Source: Clostridiales bacterium (GTDB lineage Bacteria; Bacillota; Clostridia; Christensenellales; Pumilibacteraceae). From it: 64,000 nt of DNA. Under the pieces are notes generated by a model that searched no databases, had not been told where the DNA came from, and worked only from the letters and a program-made list of their open reading frames with translations. The translations under genes and the position numbers were made by a program. The first letter of the stretch is position 1. Every line of letters starts with the position of its first letter. Location: contig JAFLVC010000008.1 of assembly GCA_022508505.1 (NCBI GenBank), positions 25,954 through 89,953 of the forward strand, written 5' to 3'. Positions 24,077-33,600 of the stretch are shown here, in pieces.

Positions 24077-27000
24077 TTATTCTTCGTCGTCAGGTCTGTT
24101 GAGACGGCCTCTGAGCTTGTTGAGAACGAGCTGGTTGGCGAGCTTTCTCACTCTGTCGGACTGGTCGTTGAGCGCTACCGTCGTAAGCTCGATGGGAAGC
24201 TCGCGGAGTATCTCGTCGACCTCTTCCTCGGTCATGCCGTCGTCGCCGAGTTGTTCGACCAACTGCTCAATGACGAGCTTGTTGGCTACCTGCTGCGCGA
24301 GCTTGTCGGCAACGTCCATAGCTTCGGTAGTCGTAGGCACGGCGTTGATGTTGAGCGACATGCCCTCGCCGCCGAGGCTTGCTATCTCCTCATTGACCTT
24401 TGCGTCGAAGTCATCTATCGGCGCAGCCTGAACGGATATCTCTTCCGTGGGAGTGACTACTGCGTCGGAAGCCTTAGGCTTGCTCTTTTGTCCCGGTTTT
24501 CTGCCGCGCTTTGCGCCTGTCGCGCTCTTTTTTGCACCCGGTTTCGGTCCGCGTTTTGCACCGCCCGCCTTGGGTGCTGCCTTTTTGCGCGTAGCCTTGG
24601 GCTTTTGCTCGGGCTCGATAATGCCGGCTATCTCGTTGAGCTGTTCTTTCAATACAGACAGCGAGTCTGCAAGCTCGTCGGCGCTTTGAACGCCCTTATC
24701 CGCGCTCGGTCTTGCGCCTTCGCGTGCCGCAAGCGCCGTAATCTCATCGCGCATCCGCGCTATTTCTTGAAGGATAACGCGCTCGTTGTCACCGCTCGGC
24801 TTTCCTCTGCCAAGCTCTTCACGGAGCTCGGCGAGCTCGGCGAGTATTGTCTCATTGTCAGCCGCATTCCCGGATTGAAGCATGGTCTCGCGGAGTTTAG
24901 CGACTTCTTGCGCTACTGCATCGGACGCCGCCATTTCGGCTTTGAGGCTTTCTATCTCGTCGGACAGCTTCGAGCCCGTCGCGTTCTGGGCGATGAAGCT
25001 GTTCTGACGCTCCAACAGCTGAGCCATTTCCGACATAAAGTTGAGCGTCGTAAGGTCGGCTTCGCGCTGATTTGCAAGCTCCGCGCGGAGCGAAGCGAGC
25101 TCCTCGAGAATCTTGTTGTGAGTAGCGTCGCTGTCGAGCTTGGCCACTTTGCCTGCGAGCTTGTCGAACAACTCTTCGCGCTTGGATATCGAGGCTTTGA
25201 GCTGCGCTATCTCGTCGGTGACCGCTTTGATGTCGTCGGACGAGCCTGTCGCGTCTATCTGATCGCGAATGGACGCTATCTCGTCGAGAATGATGTTGTT
25301 GTAGCTCTCGTAATTGGATTCGCCGGAGGCCGCGTCGTTGACGTTTGCCATACTGATTGCGAACAGCTGGTCTCTGAGCGACTGAACCTCGCTCAATATG
25401 TGCTCGTCAGCCTGTTTATCGGTCTGCGCGGCAATGCGCTTGACGTCCTCAATCTGCTCACGCAGCGATTGGAACTCGTCGCGCAGTGCGAGTATCTCGC
25501 TCATAACGCCGAGATCGGGCTCGTCCTTGAGAGTGCGAACCGTCGCCTTGATGGACGTGACGTCCTCGGCAAGACCAAACATGTTTCCGAACGACGTGAC
25601 GGTGCCCTTGAGTTCGGCAAGCTCGTCGCGAAGTGCGGCAAGCTCTACGCTCTCTCCGCGCTCTGCGGCGACGGTTGTGAGCGAACGGAGCTGTGCGATC
25701 TCGTCGCGAATCTCGTCGAGAGAATCCCCGAGCGGCGCCGATTCCGTAGCCTGAGCTTCGACCGCGCTGAGCGAACGGAGCTGTGCGATCTCGTCGCGGA
25801 TTTCGCCGAGCGCTTCCGCGAGTCCGCCGACTTCGGGAGCTTGAGCCTCGACCGTCGTGAGCGAACGGAGCTGTGCAATCTCGTCGCGGATTTCGCCGAG
25901 CGTTTCCTCGAGCGGCATAACGGCGGGTTGAGCCTGCGCCATTACCTGCTCCTTAAGGTCTTTAATCTCGTCGATAAGCGCCGCGTACGACGTATCGCCG
26001 TCAGCCGTTTGCGTCGGTGCGGACAGCGCCATGTCGTGTATGGCGTTTTTGAGTTCGGCAAGCTCGGTCGCAACCGCGTCGCTTTGAGCTTGTCTCAACG
26101 CTTCGTTTTCTGCACGGAGATTATCTATCTCGGCGCGCAGTTCGGCTATTTCGTCGCCTACCGCGGGTGCCGCCATGGTGGCAATCGCCGCCTTGACGTC
26201 CTCTATATCAACGCGGAGGTTTTCAAGGCTTTCTGCGAGCGCAACGGTTGCTTCGCCGCCTTCTACTGCTTGCTCCTCGGTTCCGTAAGCCTCGGTGGGC
26301 TCGGAATTTTCTTTTTCAAGCCTGAGGCTGTCGACCGCCGCGCCGATTTCCTCTATTCTGTCTGCGATAGCGGTAAGATCGACGGGAGCCTGCGCCACGG
26401 CCATGCTGTCAAGCCGCGAATGAATCTCTTCGATCTGTCTGTTGAGAAGATCGATGCTTTCCGAAGGAATGCGCTCGTTGATGCCGTCGATGTCGGATTT
26501 GAGGTTGATAATCTCGTCGAGAACGACGTTGAGTTCGTTGGATGCTTGCGCAACGACCGCTTCCTCGCCGTCTGCCTCGGGATCGGGCGCAATGGTCGTT
26601 CTGCGGCTGATTGCGTCCTTGAGCTCCTCGATGCTGTCGGTGAGCGCAAGCTGTGCCGAACGGAGCTCGCCGATCTCGTCGAGAATGCTTGTAGCAAGCG
26701 CGGCGTCCTCTGCCTCTTGCGCTTCAAACTGCTCTTCGGTGGGTTGCTGCTCGGCTCCCGTGGCGCCGAGCACCTCGTCCTTGAACGCGAACACTTCGTC
26801 ACGCAGCGACACAATCTCGCTGAGAACAAGGTTAAGCTCGCCGTCGGTGGGCGTCGAATTTCCTTCGCCTACAGCACCGCCCGCAATAGCTACGATGTCG
26901 TCGCGCAGTGCGCGAATCTCGTCGAGAACGGAACCGGACGAAATCGAAGCAAGCTCGTTCTTAATCGCCTCGAGCTCGCCCGAAACGTCGTTCTGATCGA

Positions 27001-30000
27001 CAATCCTTGCCGCCTTGACGTCGTCGCGGAGCGAAAGGATTTCCTCGACCGTGTCGTACTCGGGCTCGGAATAAATCTTTTCTTTTATCTCGGCAAGCTC
27101 GTCGAGAATGGTTTGCAAGCTGTCGGGGCCTTCCGCCGCGCCGCTTTCCGCAATCTCTTCGCCGTTGCCGTCGAGTCGCGCCTTGATGTCGGCAATGTCT
27201 GCGGCAAGCGCATCGAGCGAACCGATAGAAAGTGTTTCGATAATACTGTTGAGTTTGTCGTTTACGGCGTCAAGCTCGCCTACTTCGACGGAGCCGACGC
27301 TACCGCCTTCGGCGTCGTCGATGTCGACATGGCGCTCGTCAATCTTTTGACGGATATGCTGTATATCCTCTTGCGACTGCGAAAGCGCATTGAGCATGTC
27401 GAGAAGGAGCGCCGTATTGTCGCGCACGAGAACAACGTCTTCCTTGAGCGCCGCAACGTCCTCTTCCAAGGGATTGGGTTGCGCCTCTTGCGCCTCGGCA
27501 AGCTCTTCTTCCGCGGCGGCCTGCGCTTCGGCGGCGTTCATGCGCTCTACGATGTCGTTGAGCTTTTCGGAAAGCGGCATCAACGTGTCGATAATGACCG
27601 CAACGTTGTCCTTGGTGGCGCCGACGTCGTCCGAAACGGCTGTCAACAGCTCGATGTGCGACGAGATGTCGTCGAGATAACTGTACAGCTTGTCGAGCTC
27701 GTCGGCGGACTTGTCGCCTTCCTCATCAAGCGGCACCTCTTCCTTTTCGAACATTGCGGCTTCGGTCTGTTCGCGAATGTAAGCGATGTCGTCAAGCAGC
27801 TTCTGCCTGTCTATCATCGCAGCTTCGGAGTTGAGCGAAGTCTGTTCCGTAAGAGAGAGTACGTCGTTTCTGAGCTGCTCTACTGCCTCGCCTAACGGCA
27901 AGTTTTCGAGAAGCTCGCTAAGCCGAGCGACGGAATCGTGCGCGGCCTGCGTTTCCGCGAGTATTGCCTGTGTGTCGGCAAGCGTGCTCTCTTTTGCGTC
28001 GAGCACTGCGTCGATTACAGGGGCGTTGTCGACAACCTCGCTTATCTTTGCAATGGAATCCTGCAACGCCTGCGTTTCGACAAGTATGCTGTCCTTCGCT
28101 TCGGCAACCGCCTGAACGGCAGGAGAATTTTCGAGAAGTTCGCCGAGCCGAGCGACGGAATCATGCGCGGCCTGCGTTTCCGCGAGTATTGCCTGTGTGT
28201 CGGCAAGTATAGCCTGCGTATCGGCGAGTATGCCTTCTTTTGCTTCCGTTATGGTCGCGGTAACCGCGGGCGACTCGCCGAGACGTGTTATGATGTTAGT
28301 CTCGGTCTCGATGAGCGCGTTTGAAAGATCCTCGTACAGCTTGTCGCACTGTGCGGAAATTTCGTGCGTGAGTGCTTCGAAGCGCTCGCCCAAGAACACC
28401 GACTGCTCGCCGTTGTCCACTGTTCCCGCCATTCCGAGAACGTCGGCACGCAAGTCGTTTATTTGATTGATAATCAACTCGTGCTCGTCGAGCTTGTTGC
28501 GAATGTATGCAAGGTCCTCGAGCGTCCGCTCGATTTCCTCGTCGGTCATACCGGCGGGCGCCTGTTCCTCGGCCTCGGACACAGCTTCCGCTACGGGCTC
28601 CGCAGGCTCTGCCGCGGGTGCGGGCGCGGGCTGTTCCGCGAGTTTTTCGGAAATATTAATGAGCTTTTCGGCTATATCGACGTAGTTTGCTCTGATCTCG
28701 CCGATCGCTTCGGCAAGGCCTTCTGTGCCGGTGTTTTCGGTAAGCTTGGCGGCAAGCTCGTCAATCGCTTCGAGAATGACGGCAAGATCGCTTTCGTCGC
28801 CCACATTAACGGGCGCGTCGGCAACGAACTCGCCTGCAGGCTCGGCGGCTTTCTCTTTCTCGACGCTTTCGGTGTTCTCTACGGCCGCGGGCCTATCAAG
28901 GATAGCGGCCTTGAGCTCGGCAAGCTTTGAGAATATGTTCTCATCGTCGATAGAGTGCGTCGCCTTGTACGTCTTGGGAAGCTCAATCAGCGGGAGCGAC
29001 AAAATATCGCACACCTTGAGCTCGGCAAGCTTGGCTATCTTTGACCTTATTTCGTCCTCGTCGCGTTTTTCGCCGATAAGAGCATCCGTTATTTCGACAA
29101 GCTTTTTGCTGTTGAGCTTTTCATTCTTTTTGTTTTGAATGACGTTGAGCTCGGCAATGAGATTGGAAACATAGTCAACTATCTCGTCGATATTCACGCC
29201 GCTTAGCTTTTCTGCAATATTGAAGAAACGCTCGGCGCTGTCGCGCATTGCGGTAGTAATCGACGAATCGCCGGCTTCTTGGCAATACGCTACGATGTCC
29301 GCAAACCCCTGACGGGTAACGGGCGCCGAAGCGAGTTCTTCTATAAGCGCGTTGGTCGCTTGAATCAAATCGACTGCGTCCGGCTCGGTGCATTCGGAAA
29401 GCTTCTTCGAATACGCCGTAACCGCCGCAAGTTTTTCTTTATATCCTATCTGCGAGTGAACGTCGTAATTGAGCTTCTTGAACTCGTTGACAAGCTCGCA
29501 AAGCGTCCTTGTGCGATTTACAACCGCGGCAGAAGAAGAACCGAGAAGGCTCCTAATTTCATAGAGCTGACGTAACAGCTCGCTCGCGGAAATATCGCTG
29601 CCACCGCCCTCGACAACTACCGGAGATGACGCGGCGGGCGCGGCAGACGCGCCGCCGGCAGCGAGCACTTCTTTAAGCGATGCAATGTCGCTCGCAAGCT
29701 TTGCTACGGCTTCGTCGTTAATTCCGCTCAAATCGGCGTTGTGAACGGCCTTTTTGACAGACGAAAGCGCACGGTTAATCTCGTCCATGGACGGACGTTC
29801 CTCAACCTGCTTTTTAAGCGCGGCGATCTCGCTTATAATGTGAGCGTCGGTATCGCGCATTGCGCGCAAAACCGCCTCGTTTATAGAGAGAAGCTTATCA
29901 ACGTCGAGAGATTGGTTATCGCCCTCAGAGTTAGCAGATTCTTGAAGTTGTTCCTGCTCACTTTGAGGGCTTGACGCGTTTTTTAGTAGATCGTCTATAC

Positions 30001-30529
30001 GATCCTGCAAACGCCTTATCTCAGCGTTATGTTGCGATTCCGCAAACTTTTGATCGCGCGCCATGTCCTCTTTGATGCGGGTAAGTTCCTTCTGCATCTC
30101 GAGGCTGCTGTTGTTCTTGGCGATCTCGTCGCGTAACCGAGATATCTCGTTGTACATGACAACCTCGCTGCCCGCCGAGGGAACGGAAGGCATCGGTTGA
30201 TAAATGTACTGAGGTATCATAGGAGGAGGAGGCGCGTAAGGCTGCTGAGACTGAACGACAGTCGACGGGGCCTGCATACCACGCTTGAGTTCTGCGATTT
30301 CGTCGAGAACTTTGTTCAGACGGTCGTCGTAGTAATCGTCGTTGTAACCGTCCTCTTCGTCACCGTAGTCCTCTTCGTCGTCGTAGTCCTCTTCGTCATC
30401 GTATTCCTCGTCGTCGTAATCGTCGTAGTCATCGTCCTCGTCGTCGTACTCTTCGTCGCGGTCGATAACTTCTTCTTCGATTATTTCTTCGTCATCGAGA
30501 GAAAAGGTTGTCTTTTCCTGGTTTTCCAT
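24077..30529 (-). CDS. GiantC: 2150-residue cytosolic coiled-coil protein with acidic head and basic tail segment
   Basis: 2150 aa from the ATG at 30529 (GAGGA 6 nt upstream; an ATG-like codon at 30544 is less well placed). No signal peptide or membrane helix. Residues about 10-70 are almost only Asp, Glu and Tyr. A Pro-rich linker follows, then about 1850 residues of heptad coiled coil built from repeated units of the type L-D-E-I-A-E-L-R. These include three 30-aa near-identical repeats and a 75-aa-spaced duplication. Residues about 1970-2020 are Lys/Ala/Pro/Gly-rich like histone H1 (AKRGPKPGAKK, AKRGRKPGQK). A compact helical domain ends the protein. No family is recognised. It is the third gene of the operon. 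Possible cytoskeletal, scaffold or DNA-tethering roles are inference. Confidence 0.85.
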   Translation of the reverse strand: MENQEKTTFSLDDEEIIEEEVIDRDEEYDDEDDDYDDYDDEEYDDEEDYDDEEDYGDEEDGYNDDYYDDRLNKVLDEIAELKRGMQAPSTVVQSQQPYAPPPPMIPQYIYQPMPSVPSAGSEVVMYNEISRLRDEIAKNNSSLEMQKELTRIKEDMARDQKFAESQHNAEIRRLQDRIDDLLKNASSPQSEQEQLQESANSEGDNQSLDVDKLLSINEAVLRAMRDTDAHIISEIAALKKQVEERPSMDEINRALSSVKKAVHNADLSGINDEAVAKLASDIASLKEVLAAGGASAAPAASSPVVVEGGGSDISASELLRQLYEIRSLLGSSSAAVVNRTRTLCELVNEFKKLNYDVHSQIGYKEKLAAVTAYSKKLSECTEPDAVDLIQATNALIEELASAPVTRQGFADIVAYCQEAGDSSITTAMRDSAERFFNIAEKLSGVNIDEIVDYVSNLIAELNVIQNKKNEKLNSKKLVEITDALIGEKRDEDEIRSKIAKLAELKVCDILSLPLIELPKTYKATHSIDDENIFSKLAELKAAILDRPAAVENTESVEKEKAAEPAGEFVADAPVNVGDESDLAVILEAIDELAAKLTENTGTEGLAEAIGEIRANYVDIAEKLINISEKLAEQPAPAPAAEPAEPVAEAVSEAEEQAPAGMTDEEIERTLEDLAYIRNKLDEHELIINQINDLRADVLGMAGTVDNGEQSVFLGERFEALTHEISAQCDKLYEDLSNALIETETNIITRLGESPAVTATITEAKEGILADTQAILADTQAILAETQAAHDSVARLGELLENSPAVQAVAEAKDSILVETQALQDSIAKISEVVDNAPVIDAVLDAKESTLADTQAILAETQAAHDSVARLSELLENLPLGEAVEQLRNDVLSLTEQTSLNSEAAMIDRQKLLDDIAYIREQTEAAMFEKEEVPLDEEGDKSADELDKLYSYLDDISSHIELLTAVSDDVGATKDNVAVIIDTLMPLSEKLNDIVERMNAAEAQAAAEEELAEAQEAQPNPLEEDVAALKEDVVLVRDNTALLLDMLNALSQSQEDIQHIRQKIDERHVDIDDAEGGSVGSVEVGELDAVNDKLNSIIETLSIGSLDALAADIADIKARLDGNGEEIAESGAAEGPDSLQTILDELAEIKEKIYSEPEYDTVEEILSLRDDVKAARIVDQNDVSGELEAIKNELASISSGSVLDEIRALRDDIVAIAGGAVGEGNSTPTDGELNLVLSEIVSLRDEVFAFKDEVLGATGAEQQPTEEQFEAQEAEDAALATSILDEIGELRSAQLALTDSIEELKDAISRRTTIAPDPEADGEEAVVAQASNELNVVLDEIINLKSDIDGINERIPSESIDLLNRQIEEIHSRLDSMAVAQAPVDLTAIADRIEEIGAAVDSLRLEKENSEPTEAYGTEEQAVEGGEATVALAESLENLRVDIEDVKAAIATMAAPAVGDEIAELRAEIDNLRAENEALRQAQSDAVATELAELKNAIHDMALSAPTQTADGDTSYAALIDEIKDLKEQVMAQAQPAVMPLEETLGEIRDEIAQLRSLTTVEAQAPEVGGLAEALGEIRDEIAQLRSLSAVEAQATESAPLGDSLDEIRDEIAQLRSLTTVAAERGESVELAALRDELAELKGTVTSFGNMFGLAEDVTSIKATVRTLKDEPDLGVMSEILALRDEFQSLREQIEDVKRIAAQTDKQADEHILSEVQSLRDQLFAISMANVNDAASGESNYESYNNIILDEIASIRDQIDATGSSDDIKAVTDEIAQLKASISKREELFDKLAGKVAKLDSDATHNKILEELASLRAELANQREADLTTLNFMSEMAQLLERQNSFIAQNATGSKLSDEIESLKAEMAASDAVAQEVAKLRETMLQSGNAADNETILAELAELREELGRGKPSGDNERVILQEIARMRDEITALAAREGARPSADKGVQSADELADSLSVLKEQLNEIAGIIEPEQKPKATRKKAAPKAGGAKRGPKPGAKKSATGAKRGRKPGQKSKPKASDAVVTPTEEISVQAAPIDDFDAKVNEEIASLGGEGMSLNINAVPTTTEAMDVADKLAQQVANKLVIEQLVEQLGDDGMTEEEVDEILRELPIELTTVALNDQSDRVRKLANQLVLNKLRGRLNRPDDEE
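25679..25920 (-). repeat. 90-bp tandem repeats inside GiantC
   Basis: Three copies of a segment containing gagcgaacggagctgtg begin at 25679, 25769 and 25859, exactly 90 bp (30 codons) apart. They encode repeats with the core GEIRDEIAQLRSL. A second, longer duplication separates near-identical blocks at about 27921 and 28146 by 225 bp (75 codons). Confidence 0.9.
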
Positions 30530-30563
30530 AAATGTTCCTCGCATTTTTTAGTGGGGTTTTATG

Positions 30564-30640
30564 CGGCGTACCGCCGTATTATCCGTAAACGGATTTATAC
30601 CTGTAGTCTGCGGCAGAGCCGCGGTTGTGCATTGCTGCAC
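30564..30640. repeat. Tandem mini-hairpin cluster 3, between GiantB and GiantC
   Basis: Four perfect short inverted repeats fill the 147-bp gap: CGGCG/CGCCG (30564-30576), ATCCGT/ACGGAT (30581-30594), GCGGC/GCCGC (30610-30622) and GTGCA/TGCAC (30627-30640). No T-run follows on the minus strand, so the array is more likely an mRNA structure within the operon than a terminator. Confidence 0.6.
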
Positions 30641-30676
30641 TTTTAGCATTTGCCGAATCGTGTCGATTTAGCCGTA

Positions 30677-33600
30677 TTATCTGCGCGGCGGGCGTGCGCC
30701 GGGACGTGCGCCCGGTCTCGCTCCGGGACGGCGTGCCGCGCCGTTTGCCGGCCTTGCGCCAGGTCTTGCACCCGGCCTTGCGCCGGGACGTGCGCCCGGC
30801 CTTGCGCCCGGTCTCGCTCCGGGTCTTGCGCCCGGCCTCGCCTTTTTCCGAGGCACACGGTTGACGCGCTCGGTGACCTTTCTGACGACGCGCTGCGGCT
30901 TCTTGGCGTTTTCTGCCTTGAGCGTAGCAACCTCGCCGGCGTGCTGAATGTCGTCCATGGTCTTGTTGTAGAAGTCCATGAGCTCGACAGAGCCTTTTTC
31001 GTCCTCGTCGAATGTCAACTGCATAGTGTAGAGCTGTTCGCGCAGGTTCTTCGCGTCCTCGTCGCCCTTGATGTCCTTCATACGCTCGCGTATGACGACA
31101 ATCTTTTCCTTGCGAGCCGCGACCTTTGCGGCAATCGCTTCCTTGCGCTCGTTCTCGGACTTGAGGCGCTCTTCCTCTTCCTGCTTTGCCTTCTCTTCTT
31201 CGAGGCGCTTGGCTTCAGCCTCCTCCTCGGCCTTACGTCGCATTTCCTCAATCTCTTCCTGAGCCTTGCGCTTTGCTTCTTCGGCCTCTGCCTCAGCAGC
31301 TTCCTGCGCCTCGCGACGAGCGCGTTCCGCGGCTTCTTCGGCCTCGCGCTTAGCAGCTTCAGCGGCTTCCTCGGCCTCGCGCTTAGCAGCTTCAGCGGCT
31401 TCTTCTGCTTCGCGTCTTGCGGCTTCAGCGGCTTCTTCGGCCTCGCGCTTTGCGGCTTCAGCAGCTTCCTCGGCCTCACGTTTGGCGGCTTCAGCAGCTT
31501 CTTCGGCTTCGCGTCTTGCGGCCTCTTTAGCTTCCTCGGCCTCGCGCCTTGCGGCCTCTGCGGCTTCTACGTCGGCGCGAGCCTTTTCTTCGGCTTCGCG
31601 TTTGGCGGCTTCGGCCTTTTCAATAGCTTCCTGTGCAGTGCGTTCTGCTTCCGCTCTCGCCTCATCGGACGCACGTGCGGCGTCGATCTTGGCCTGTTCG
31701 GCGTCGTTCTTAGCCTGTTCGGCGGCAAGACGGGCTTGCTCGGCCTCGTTCTTGGCCTTTTCGAGATGCTTCTTGAGGTTTTCCGCCTCTATCTTCTTCT
31801 GGTCTTGGCTGATTACGCCGCTGCCCGAAGTGATGAGGTCGAGCGGATCGGTGTCGGCAAGCACGTCGTACTTGGCGGAAGCGGCCATGAACTCGGCGTT
31901 GACTTCCTCGAGCTTGGCGCTCGCCTCGCCGACGCGTTCGTCGTACTGGGCCTGCGCTTCGATCTTGCGCTTGGTGCCCTCGACGTTCAGCTCCTCTATC
32001 TTCTGCTTGATTTCCTCGACCTTGTCGGCCTTATCGCCCTGATCGACCATGAGAATAAGCTTTTCGTCCTCGGACGCGGCTTCCATCTGCGCGTTGATTT
32101 CGTTGAGCTCGTTCTGAGCCGCTTCGAGCTCTTCTTCGAGCTGCTGCATATCGGAAGCGATTTCCATGGCTATCATCGTCATATCGCCCGCAGAAGCTGT
32201 GATATCGTCGAGCTCTGCCTGAGCCGCAGCGACGGCGGCTTCCGCAAGCTCGCGATCCTTTTCGCGCTTTGCCTTCAAAGCTTCGAGCTCGATCCTGCCG
32301 ATAACGAGGTCTTCGTTCGAAATAACTTCCTCGAGCGGAACTTCGTTCTTCGTGCAGAACTCGTTTGCCCTGCGGCGCTGTGCCGTAAAGTCAAGATTGA
32401 GCTCGGAACGACGTTTTGCGGACTTGGTCGTCTCGCGGTCGATCTCCGAAAGGCGGGTATTGATTTCCGCAATGCGGGTATTGAGCTCGCTGATAAGAGC
32501 AAAATCCTTGGCGCCGAGAATGCGCGACTTGGCGTCGGCAAGCTCTTCTTTGAGCGATGCACGCTCCTTTTCGAGCAGTTCGTTGGCGCTGTCGATGCTG
32601 CGCATCTCGTAGTCGGTGTTGTTGACAGCTTCGAGCATAGGCCTGAGTTCTTCAAGCTTGGCATCGAGTTCCTGACGCGCCTTGACCTTAGCCAAGCGAT
32701 CTTGATACGCCTCGAAGTTGGCTTTCGCCTTTTCATATTCCGCGACTGCACTCGTCTGCTCGGTAAGCTTTTGCTCTTGCGTGCTGCTGAGATAGCTCAT
32801 GAACTCCCCGAGCTGTGCACCGCCGCCGACCATAATCTCGAGCTCGGCGCGCAGTTTTGCGAGGTTGTCGAGGTTGCGCGACTTCTTGGTCTCTGCCGTG
32901 CTGATATCGCGCGTAATCTTGTCCTTTTCTTTCTGCTTGGCGGAAGCAAGCTTGAATTCGAGATCCTCGATCTGTTTGGCGAAGTCTTCGTCGTCCTTTT
33001 CCGCTTTCGCAATCTTTTCGCGCAGAGCGTCTTCCGCGCTCTTGTTCTTGTCGACCTCTTTCTGAATCTTTTCGATACGAATGCGGAGCTCGGCAAGTTC
33101 TTTTTCCAATATAGTATTGCGGTGCTCTGCATTGTTGAGAGCGGTCTCCTCGGGCGAAACGTCGAGCTCGATCTTTTCCGCCGAGAACTCGTCGTCCACT
33201 GCAGGCTCGACGTAGAGCGGCGCGTACGGATCGAAGTCGAGCGTGAACGCTTCCTTCGGCGCCTCTTCGACCACCTCTTCCTGCGCTTCGGCAGACTCGG
33301 AAGCGGCGGGCTTCTTGCTCGCGCTCGTCTCGCTCATGACAGCCTCGTCCATAGGCATGGGCGACTTGTAGCGCTCTATTATGCGCTTCTTCTCTTTTTC
33401 GAGCTCGCGCGCCTGCAAATCCTTGGACTTGAAGAACGTGCGGCGAACCATGCCCTTCGGCTCGTACTTCTCGGTGAAGATGCGCTCGAGAAGCTCTTCG
33501 TCGCTAATATATTTTGCGATGAGCTCGTCGTAATTCTCACCCGAATCCTTAGGCGCGGAGGTTGCCGTGGGCTCGCTCGCAGAGCTTTCCGTAGAAGCCG

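Noticed and set aside
24485..24560. Canonical AT-hook in GiantC
   Set aside because: The core GRP is absent; KRGRKPGQK is only similar. I describe it as H1-like basic sequence instead.
24251..27895. Plus-strand open frame of 1214 codons opposite GiantC
   Set aside because: It is antisense to a strongly biased heptad-repeat gene with regular codon use; such genes open long frames on the other strand. No ribosome binding site, promoter or recognisable domain supports it.
30564..30640. Terminator between GiantB and GiantC
   Set aside because: The mini-hairpins are not followed by a U-run on the minus strand and no promoter precedes GiantC, so cotranscription is more likely.
31312..31575. 33-bp direct repeats considered as a CRISPR array
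   Set aside because: The units abut without spacers and encode a continuous 11-residue coiled-coil repeat in frame with GiantB.
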